Source of the DNA: Phycisphaeraceae bacterium
Lineage (GTDB): Bacteria; Planctomycetota; Phycisphaerae; Phycisphaerales; Zrk34
Direction of reading: 5' to 3'
NCBI GenBank assembly: GCA_028282805.1
Contig: JANQHD010000004.1
Location: 1 to 64,000 of the forward strand
Length of the DNA: 64,000 nt
Shown one piece after another: positions 58,110-64,000 of the stretch. The notes beneath the pieces are model-generated. The model was not told the DNA's origin, did not search any database, and worked only from the letters and a program-made list of their open reading frames with translations. Within the stretch, counting starts at the first letter, position 1, and each line of letters opens with the position of its first letter. Position numbers and translations under genes: made by a program.

Positions 58110-59609
58110 ATGACATGGTCGAAACCCCACCGGTTGTATATCGCATTGGCGTCGCTGCTCGCCACCGGCCTCGTCGGCTGCGGCGCGGCGCAATACCCCA
58201 TGGTCACCTCGCTCGGCGACCTGCGCTCCGAACGACGGCTCAGCGAGTCGTATGACTTTTACTTCGAGGAGATCATCACCCTTGATGGAACGAACCCCAC
58301 GCAGATGGTCGGCCGGCCCATCCACTACGGCAAGCCGTACGAAGGCATCCCGACGCAGTTGGTCAACGCGGTGTTCAAGCCGATCTGGCCGCTGTGGCAA
58401 GACCGTGACCTGAACCCCTCAACGGCGTTTCCGATGGAACACGTCAAGCCGGCTGACAGCACCAAACCCGATGATGACCGCAACGATACTTATCGTCGGA
58501 TCGGCTGGTGCGACAGCCCCGGCCAGAGAATCGTGCGTGAGATCGCCAAGGAGATCGACAAGGTGCAGGTCTACACGCTGGCCCTTGTCGACCTGCGGAT
58601 CCAGTTGGCGCAAGCACAGTTAAAAGATGAGGGTGACGACGCGTTGGAACAGATCAGGAGTGAGATCACGAAAGTACGTGAGAATATCGTCACCGGGCGT
58701 GCAAACATCCACAAACTGCTCAACGGTCAAAATACCAATGATTTCACGTTCACCGATAAAGAGAAAAAGAACAAGGGCACGGGCATCCTGATCGTGCGTT
58801 GGGCCGCGTCGGAAACGGGCGGCTTGAGCCTGAACGCGGGCGACGACTTCGGCAGCGGGAGTTTCCAGGCAGGGCGACGGCGCAGCGGCTACGTGGTGCT
58901 CGGCGGCATCACCGTCTCGCAGCTGGTGGTGGGCAACGACTTGCTGAGAGACCTTCGGATGTTGCACGCCGGTGAGATCAAGGGCCTTGAAACCATGAAG
59001 AAGATGCTGGACAGCAGGAAGCTGGGCCTGACGATGTTCGTGCTGCGAGCCAAGGACATCGCTTACGCCAGCGACCTGCAAGCCGAGTTCGCCGCCCGCC
59101 TCAATGCGCAATTGAGCAAGAGCAACCTGAGCGGCGTCACGAAGCTCGACAAGATCACCATTCAGGCGGAGCTCGCGCAGGCGGCCGACCTGAGCAACAT
59201 CGGCGCGCTGCCCGGCCTGAATTGGAGGACCAAGCCGTACAAGCTTGGTTACCAATTGATGCCCGACCAGACATTTGATGCCCCAAAGAACAAGAAGAAT
59301 GCGAAAGGCGATGAGGGTGATGAGGGTGATAAGCCAGTCGACGCTGGAGACGACGCCGCAAAGCTCGATGGTGACCGCAAACAAGGCAAAGAACAGTTCA
59401 CGGCTACGTTGAATGTGCTCTCACCGGAAAAGAAAACAAAGATTGATGAAGTAATCACAATCAATGAAAGCGTAGAAGATAGTTGGAGCACGATCTACAG
59501 CGTGGTGGCGTACCCGAAGCAGGACATGCTGCGAAGGCTACACAACATGAACTCCGATCAAACGCGAGCGAACGGGTCGCCGGCCCCACCAGCGAGCAAT
59601 GGGGGTTGA
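58110..59609 (+). CDS. Large lipoprotein of unknown function
   Basis: A 499-residue exported lipoprotein. Start 58110 with GAAAGGG upstream gives a signal peptide with lipobox LVGC (Cys24). The middle (about 130-190) is helical, with REIAKEIDKVQVYTLALVD and a charged coiled coil (LEQIRSEITKVRENIVTG). A beta-rich part follows (GTGILIVRWAASETGGLSLN, SGYVVLGGITVSQLVVGN), then a charged linker (KGDEGDEGDKPVDAGDD). I do not recognise the family. Codon use in the linker is less GC-rich. Convergent with the gene at 59665; no terminator is visible in the 55-bp gap. Confidence 0.75.
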   Translation: MTWSKPHRLYIALASLLATGLVGCGAAQYPMVTSLGDLRSERRLSESYDFYFEEIITLDGTNPTQMVGRPIHYGKPYEGIPTQLVNAVFKPIWPLWQDRDLNPSTAFPMEHVKPADSTKPDDDRNDTYRRIGWCDSPGQRIVREIAKEIDKVQVYTLALVDLRIQLAQAQLKDEGDDALEQIRSEITKVRENIVTGRANIHKLLNGQNTNDFTFTDKEKKNKGTGILIVRWAASETGGLSLNAGDDFGSGSFQAGRRRSGYVVLGGITVSQLVVGNDLLRDLRMLHAGEIKGLETMKKMLDSRKLGLTMFVLRAKDIAYASDLQAEFAARLNAQLSKSNLSGVTKLDKITIQAELAQAADLSNIGALPGLNWRTKPYKLGYQLMPDQTFDAPKNKKNAKGDEGDEGDKPVDAGDDAAKLDGDRKQGKEQFTATLNVLSPEKKTKIDEVITINESVEDSWSTIYSVVAYPKQDMLRRLHNMNSDQTRANGSPAPPASNGG

Positions 59610-59664
59610 CGTTGGATCGGCGCCGGGGTCGGGGACGACCCGGCTCGCAGTGAGACTAGAGGCG

Positions 59665-60633
59665 TTAGCCCTGAAGGCGCAAGAGCGTGTCGGGGCTTTC
59701 GCTTTCGCCGGTGCGGCAGGAGAGCAGGGCGGTCTCGCAGCAGGCGATCACGGCGCGGCGGTCGACGGGGGCGGGGCCGGAGCGGTGGGTGATCATCCAA
59801 CGCCATTGCTCGGCGATCAGCGCGGCGGGGTCGGGCTCGGCGAGGTCGGTGGCGCTGTCGATCAGCTCGGCTTCGGGGCCGAACAGCTCGTAGCCGGCGT
59901 CGTGGAGGCGGAAGGTGGCTTGGGCGCCGACGGCGACGAGGGCGCGGCGCCAGACGGCCGCGTCGTCGGAGACCTGGAAGGTGGCGCCGGCGTCGTCGCC
60001 GTAGCGGAGTTGGACGGACATGCTGCCGGTCAGGCCGCGCAGCTCCTGCGGGGGCTCGGGCAGCGTGGTGGCGAGCATGGCGTCGATGCGTTCGGGGATG
60101 CCGATCAGGTGGATGGCGGTGTCGAAGGCGTCGGCGAGTCGTGCGAACAGCGAGCCGCCTTCGGGCGGTGAGACGGCGGTGATGTTGAGCGAGCGGACGG
60201 GGCCGGTGACCTGCTGGGGGTCGGCGGCGGCGCGCCAGCCGGGGGTGAGGCGCAGCAGCGGGGCCTGGACGAGCCGGCCGACGGTGTCGCGGTTGCGGTC
60301 GTCGCTCAGCACCTGGTCGACGTTGCCGGCGAAGGGGTCGAAGGTCAGCACGTTCACGCCGTCGGCGAGGGCCGCGCGGAGGTCGTCGCGTTTGACGCCG
60401 ACGGTGGTGGCCAGCAGCAGGTGGCTGGGTGGGCGTTCGACGAGCATCTGTCGCAGGTCGTCGAACGGCTCGGCGTCGAGGGGCTCGGCGAGCTCGGCGG
60501 CGTCGGACCGCCGACCGCTGCCCACGGCGAGCACGCGGACGGCGGGCAGGGCTTCGGCGACGCGACGGCACAGGGCGGACCGCTTGGCGTCGGTCCAGAT
60601 GGCGGCTTCGGTGGTGTCGTGCGTGCCCGGCAT
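59665..60633 (-). CDS. Gfo/Idh/MocA-like oxidoreductase (tentative)
   Basis: A 322-residue cytosolic protein. The N-terminal part looks like a degenerate Rossmann fold: VRVLAVGSGRRSDAAELAEP, a MLVERPPSHLLLATT step and LADGVNVLTFDPFAG. The C-terminal part (RLTPGWRAAADPQQVTG, FARLADAFDTAIHLIGIPERI, LRGLTGSMSVQLRYGDDAG) resembles the dimerisation domain of Gfo/Idh/MocA proteins. The glycine-rich GxGxxG loop is incomplete and the catalytic EKP is not found, so it may be a non-enzymatic relative. Start 60633; longer frames overlap the divergent rnpB. Confidence 0.6.
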   Translation of the reverse strand: MPGTHDTTEAAIWTDAKRSALCRRVAEALPAVRVLAVGSGRRSDAAELAEPLDAEPFDDLRQMLVERPPSHLLLATTVGVKRDDLRAALADGVNVLTFDPFAGNVDQVLSDDRNRDTVGRLVQAPLLRLTPGWRAAADPQQVTGPVRSLNITAVSPPEGGSLFARLADAFDTAIHLIGIPERIDAMLATTLPEPPQELRGLTGSMSVQLRYGDDAGATFQVSDDAAVWRRALVAVGAQATFRLHDAGYELFGPEAELIDSATDLAEPDPAALIAEQWRWMITHRSGPAPVDRRAVIACCETALLSCRTGESESPDTLLRLQG

Positions 60634-60681
60634 GGTGAGCGATAGCGTACCATTTGCCACGCGTGGGGGGCAATCGGACGA

Positions 60682-60687
60682 TATAAT
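60682..60687 (+). promoter_or_regulatory. -10 element (TATAAT) of rnpB
   Basis: A perfect TATAAT ten bases before the predicted 5' end of the RNase P RNA. No good -35 is found at 16-18 bp; a TTGCCA lies 22 bp upstream. Confidence 0.6.
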
Positions 60688-60696
60688 GTGTGGTTC

Positions 60697-61092
60697 GTGC
60701 GTGGCGGAGGTGACCGCCGGGCCGGCGCGAGTCGGCCGGGAGGAAAGTCCGAGCACGGCAGGACACGGTGGTGGGTAACGCCCACCCGGCGACCTGGCGA
60801 CGGGCCGCCGCGGGACAGTGCCACAGAAAGCAAACCGCCGATGGCCCGAAAGGGCACAGGCAAGGGTGAAAAGGTGCGGTAAGAGCGCACCGCCGCGCGG
60901 GCGACCGTGCGGGCACGGTAAACCCCACCGCGTGCAAGACCAAGCAGCGATGCGCCGCACGGCGCGGCTGGTCCGGCCGTCCCTACGGGGAGCATCGCGG
61001 GTAGGTTGCTCGAGCCCGTCGGCAACGGCGGGCCTAGATGAATGGTCACCCCCCGCTTGCGGGGAACAGAACTCGGCTTACGAGCCACGCAC
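60697..61092 (+). ncRNA. rnpB: RNase P RNA, bacterial class A
   Basis: The catalytic RNA that matures tRNA 5' ends. P1 is formed by GTGCGTGGC (60697-60705) and GCCACGCAC (61084-61092). The universally conserved blocks are present in order: GAGGAAAGTCCGAGC near the 5' end, ACAGAAAGCAAACCGCC, the AAGGGTGAAAAGGTGCGGTA region, GTGCAAGACCAAGCAG, and ACAGAACTCGGCTTACGA near the 3' end. Length of about 396 nt fits class A. A terminator follows at once. Divergent from the Gfo/Idh-like gene. Confidence 0.96.
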
Positions 61093-61098
61093 CGCACA

Positions 61099-61131
61099 GC
61101 GGCCGGCCCTTGATGGGGTCGGCCGCCTTTT
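61099..61131 (+). terminator. Rho-independent terminator of rnpB
   Basis: Stem GCGGCCGGCCC/GGGTCGGCCGC with a short TTGATG-type loop, followed by CTTTT. It begins 7 bp after P1. Confidence 0.88.
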
Positions 61132-61148
61132 GTTGGCATTTCGTTAAG

Positions 61149-61236
61149 AAAAGCGGTTTAAGGCGGCAATAAAAACCCGCGCCGCTCCTGAAAGGAACGA
61201 CACGGGCTTCCGGGGGCATATGAAAGGCCGCTTTTT
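61149..61236. other. Nested hairpins in an intergenic region, possible small RNA or terminator
   Basis: An outer pair AAAAGCGG (61149-61156) and CCGCTTTTT (61228-61236) encloses a 14-bp hairpin with a GAA loop (61176-61206; CCCGCGCCGCTCCT on the left side). On the minus strand the inner hairpin is followed by TTTTT (61171-61175), so it is a good minus-strand terminator, although no minus-strand gene ends here. On the plus strand the outer stem ends in T5. The rest of 61132-61389 has no gene. Confidence 0.5.
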
Positions 61237-61261
61237 GCCAATGAATCTTGGCCGCGTCCTG

Positions 61262-61289
61262 TTACACTTAATATCGCATAAGTTATGGT
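61262..61289 (+). promoter_or_regulatory. Candidate promoter of the AraC-type regulator gene
   Basis: TTACAC (61262-61267) and TATGGT (61284-61289) with a 16-bp spacer, 100 bp before the ATG, in locally AT-rich DNA. Confidence 0.3.
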
Positions 61290-61389
61290 ATTTGAACAAC
61301 CACATCTTGCGTCATTTCATAGCGTTTTTGCGTCGCGTGGTCCGATAGATAAAGTCGGCCGGCGGAATTTGGGGGAGTTTTAGAGCGCT

Positions 61390-62550
61390 ATGGCCAATCA
61401 CGTGAACTATCACCGGATCGCACTGCTGTTGGACATGGCGTCGCCGCGTGGGCCGGGGGTAATCGAGGGGGTGCGTCAGTTTGCGCGGCCGTCGGAGCGT
61501 TGGATGTACATGATCAACCCCAGCCGGCTGGGCCGGGTGATGCGTCAGCTGCGCACGGCGGGGTGCGACGGCGTGATCGTGGCGCTGAACACCTCGGCGC
61601 GGGCCAAGTTCGTTCGGGCGTTGGGCCTGCCGGCGGTCAACGTGGCCGACAGCCAGTTCGACGAGGGGTTTGTGACGATCTGCGAGGACAACCTGTCGGT
61701 CGGGCGGATGGCCGCCGAGCACCTGGTCGCCACCGGCGTCGAGCACTACGCGTACCTGCCCTCGCGTTCGATCTTCCGCGCCACGCAGCTGCGGCAAACC
61801 GGTTACGCCGAGGCGCTGCGGCAGGCGGGCTTCGACTACCACGTCTACCAACCCCGCACCCAGCCGCACGATTCGTGGGCGGTGATGATCAACGACATCT
61901 CGCGCTGGCTCGTCGAGCTGCCCAAGCCGTGCGGCCTGCTGGCCAGCGACGACCTGCGCGCCTGCGACGCGATCGAAGCGGCGCACCGGGCGCCGGTCAA
62001 CGTGCCCAACGACGTGGCGATCGTCGGCGCTGGCCACGACACCAACCTCACCACCCTGACCATGCCCCCGCTGTCCAGCGTCAAGCTGCCCTACCAGCGC
62101 ATGGGCTACGAGGCCGCGGCCGCGCTGAAAAAACTCATGCTCGGCCAACACGTCGAGCCCACGCAATACCTCTACGAGCCGCTCGGCGTCGAGGCCAACC
62201 TCTCCAGCGACCTGACCGCCATCAGCGACGAAGAGGTCGCCGCGGCGATCCGATTCATCCGCCGCCACGCCGACCGCCCCATCCAGGTCAGCGACCTGCT
62301 GGAAGCCGTGCCGATCTCGCGCCGCTCGCTCGAGCGCCGTTTCCGCGCCGTGCTCGGCCGAACGCCGCAGCGGGAGATCCAACGCGTGCACATCGAACAC
62401 GCCCAGCACCTGTTGGCCGAGACCGACCTGTCGGTGCCCGAGGTGGCGCGTCAATCGGGTTTCAAGAGCGCCGACCGGCTCGCGGCGGTGTTCCGCCGGG
62501 CCGTCGGCATCACCCCCACCGCCTACCGCCGCAAGTTCCGCCGGGGCTGA
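61390..62550 (+). CDS. XylR-type AraC-family transcriptional regulator
   Basis: A 386-residue DNA-binding regulator. Residues 8-275 form a LacI/GalR-like periplasmic-binding fold: HYRIALLLDMASPRGPGVIEGV, LGLPAVNVADSQFDEGFVTI, GCE-like NLSVGRMAAEHL, PNDVAIVGAGHDTNLTTLTMPPLSSV. Residues 285-386 form an AraC HTH (VSDLLEAVPISRRSLERRFRAV, VPEVARQSGFKSADRLAAVFRR). This fusion is that of E. coli XylR and is much amplified in planctomycetes. The effector is probably a sugar. No catabolic genes adjoin it; the nearest carbohydrate genes are GH2 and the isomerase-like gene at 47.5-51.7 kb. Confidence 0.92.
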   Translation: MANHVNYHRIALLLDMASPRGPGVIEGVRQFARPSERWMYMINPSRLGRVMRQLRTAGCDGVIVALNTSARAKFVRALGLPAVNVADSQFDEGFVTICEDNLSVGRMAAEHLVATGVEHYAYLPSRSIFRATQLRQTGYAEALRQAGFDYHVYQPRTQPHDSWAVMINDISRWLVELPKPCGLLASDDLRACDAIEAAHRAPVNVPNDVAIVGAGHDTNLTTLTMPPLSSVKLPYQRMGYEAAAALKKLMLGQHVEPTQYLYEPLGVEANLSSDLTAISDEEVAAAIRFIRRHADRPIQVSDLLEAVPISRRSLERRFRAVLGRTPQREIQRVHIEHAQHLLAETDLSVPEVARQSGFKSADRLAAVFRRAVGITPTAYRRKFRRG

Positions 62551-62555
62551 CCGGC

Positions 62556-63431
62556 TCACACCGCCGACCCGCGCAAACGCCCCACGCCCCACGCGATCAC
62601 AAACAACCCCACCAGCACCAGCACGATCGACGCCCCCGGGCTCAAATGCCCCACGCCCAGCGAAAGCACCAGCCCCCCCAACGTGCCGACCACCCCGATC
62701 GCCCCCGACCAGCACAGCACCGTCGTCAGCCGCCGGCTGAGCATCATCGCCGACGCCCCGGGGATCATCAGCAACGCCGTGACCAACAAAAACCCCACCA
62801 ACCGCATCCCCACCACGACCACCAGCGCCAACAACGCCAGCAACAGGTAATACATCGCCCCGCTGCGCACCCCGAACACCCCCGACGCCGGCTCGTCGAA
62901 CGCCACGAACAACAGCTCCTTGAACACCGCCGCGCACACCCCCAACACCACCACCGCCAGCCCGATCGACCACCACATCCCGCTCGGCCCCGCCGAGAAC
63001 GGCGAACCGAACAACAATTGGTGCCACTCCACGTTGTACGTCGGCCCGCCCACCCACTCGTAATACGCCCGCCACTCCTGCAACCGCATCCGCAGGTGGT
63101 ACATCGCCACCCCGAACGCCATCGCGAATACCAGCAGGATACCGATCGCCGTGTCCGCCTCGACGCGCCCGCTCCGCACCAACAGCCCGATCCCTAGCGC
63201 CGTGCACAAACAGAAGCCCAGCACCACCAGGTCCGCGCCCGGGCCCGTCAGCCCCAGCACCGTCGCCACCCCCAGCCCGCCGAAGCCCGCGTGGCTGACG
63301 CCCTGGCCGATGAACGCCATGCGTTTGAGCACGACCACCACGCTCAGCAGCGAGCAGACCAGCCCCACCGCCGCCGCGCTGACCAGCGCGTACCTCACGT
63401 AATCGTCTTGAAGCAGTTCCCACAAAGACAT
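62556..63431 (-). CDS. Metal ABC transporter permease (ZnuB/MntB family)
   Basis: A 291-residue inner-membrane permease of the ABC-3 family for zinc or manganese import. The start segment DYVRYALVSAAAVGLVCSLLSVVVVLKRMAFIGQGVSHAGFGGLG carries the family motif RMAFIGQGVSHAGFGG. LLMIPGASAMMLSRRL and LSLGVGHLSPGASIVLVLVGLFV follow near the end. About eight or nine helices. The ATPase and binding protein would be expected upstream or downstream on the minus strand but are not next to it here. Convergent with the AraC-type gene (5-bp gap). Which metal is transported cannot be told. Confidence 0.93.
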   Translation of the reverse strand: MSLWELLQDDYVRYALVSAAAVGLVCSLLSVVVVLKRMAFIGQGVSHAGFGGLGVATVLGLTGPGADLVVLGFCLCTALGIGLLVRSGRVEADTAIGILLVFAMAFGVAMYHLRMRLQEWRAYYEWVGGPTYNVEWHQLLFGSPFSAGPSGMWWSIGLAVVVLGVCAAVFKELLFVAFDEPASGVFGVRSGAMYYLLLALLALVVVVGMRLVGFLLVTALLMIPGASAMMLSRRLTTVLCWSGAIGVVGTLGGLVLSLGVGHLSPGASIVLVLVGLFVIAWGVGRLRGSAV

Positions 63432-63869
63432 GTCGCGCTCATGTTACGCCAAACCCCCCACCCTGTCCGCCCAACCCTCAAGCCCCGGGGTGAGCCAAGC
63501 GAACCCCGGGGGTGCAAATCGCACCGCGCACCACCCCGTCACACGCCCGCGCGCAACCCACCACCACCTTCGATTGCGCCGCACAAACAAGGTTACACCC
63601 CCCGCCGCGAAACCCCGGCGCGCACAACGACCCAGCAGCGCGCACGCCGCCGCGCACCGCAGTGTCGCCGTGCGCGCGCCGCATCAAAACCACCCCCGCT
63701 CACAACCCAAAACCGCGACCCGCGCGCCCGTGCGCACCGCACCGTGGTGCGCAGATCACGGACGATCCGCTATTACGCGTGACCGCCCGCGGCCGCTGTA
63801 ACTTTTCGCCGGGCGTGACATCTACCTCACTGCCGCTCGACAAACACGAACGCGGAAAGGAGCCACGCC
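63432..63869. other. 438-bp intergenic region with strong C bias and a palindromic repeat
   Basis: The first 290 bp are rich in C and A and poor in G and T on the plus strand, unlike any other gap here, and give only spurious frames. At 63483-63511 two CCCCGGGG palindromes flank TGAGCCAAGCGAA, a compact hairpin element that may belong to another repeat family. The last 100 bp are the trxA leader, with Shine-Dalgarno GGAAAGGAG (63854-63862). Confidence 0.5.
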
Positions 63870-64000
63870 ATGAGCCAGCCCAAACCGTTAACGATCAACA
63901 CGGACAACTTCGAGTCGCAAGTCGTTGGCGCCGATGTGCCCGTCCTCGTGGACTTCTGGGCCGAGTGGTGCCCGCCGTGCAAGCTGCTGGGCCCCGTCGT
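63870..64000 (+). CDS. trxA: Thioredoxin (5' part, cut by the window end)
   Basis: The first 43 residues: [20 protein letters not shown], then [19 protein letters not shown], a thioredoxin fold with the redox pair in WCPPC. The canonical motif is WCGPC; proline at the third position occurs in some thioredoxins and lowers or shifts redox potential. ATG 63870 has an excellent ribosome site (GGAAAGGAG, 7 bp upstream). The gene runs past base 64000. It serves as a general disulfide reductant. Confidence 0.93.
   Translation, partial: MSQPKPLTINTDNFESQVVGADVPVLVDFWAEWCPPCKLLGPV

Noticed and set aside
63483-63511. Rho-independent terminator of the metal permease gene
   Set aside because: It lies at the 5' side of that gene, not at its end, and no T run follows on either strand.

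Overview
The window is a high-GC bacterial chromosome segment with short intergenic gaps. My best guess is a planctomycete, probably Phycisphaerae-like. The pointers are many lipoprotein genes, a XylR-type AraC regulator, a large secreted GH2 glycosidase, an H+-translocating NADH dehydrogenase operon, RecA, cobalamin-dependent MetH and a class A RNase P RNA. This placement rests on gene content only; no rRNA is present.

Layout. 1-7400 (minus) is a nuoJKLMN operon, the membrane arm of respiratory complex I. recA follows at 7.7-8.9 kb with its own terminator and a promoter that overlaps a GTTC-N7-GTTC box. 9.2-13.1 kb is an accessory island: an IS1595-type transposase broken by an in-frame TAA, an orphan gene, an XRE/ImmA-IrrE regulator-protease, a tRNA with a leucine-type body and a UGG (proline) anticodon, and small membrane-protein genes. 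13.2-23.6 kb holds transport and metabolism genes (TIGR02206-like membrane protein, Na/Pi-PhoU transporter, uxaC, LOG phosphoribohydrolase, polyprenyl synthase, an MFS-PlsC fusion, hemB) and a REPIN-flanked RAYT transposase. 24-28.4 kb is a run of envelope genes (DUF2752, two related lipoproteins, a BamB-like propeller). 28.8-33.9 kb carries purH, an ATPase-STAS-like protein, an HNH nuclease and secreted proteins. 34.1-38.2 kb is a signalling cluster (HTH-REC, HDOD-histidine kinase, REC-GAF). 38.3-47.5 kb has der, tsaB, an ECF sigma/anti-sigma/lipoprotein operon, an ABC-F ATPase and a YceI pair. 47.5-64 kb has a sugar isomerase-like protein, GH2, metH, uppP, secreted proteins, rnpB, an AraC regulator, a metal ABC permease and the start of trxA.

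The most striking pattern is a family of small inverted-arm repeat elements spread through the window. Each arm is usually four tandem copies of a 7-mer or an 8-mer; the second arm is the inverted form. Most elements start within 0-9 bases of a stop codon. Arm sequence differs between elements, but the four-copy architecture is kept. Two elements (23630-24090 and 28383-28821) carry a gene between the arms, and both genes encode the same four-helix-bundle family (S23/IVP/Avd-like). This suggests a gene-carrying form and shorter non-coding derivatives. Several elements have entered coding sequence (NuoM C-terminus, TsaB C-terminus, UppP N-terminus). Most ORF starts here were moved inward from the longest open frame, because GC-rich DNA gives long spurious extensions.
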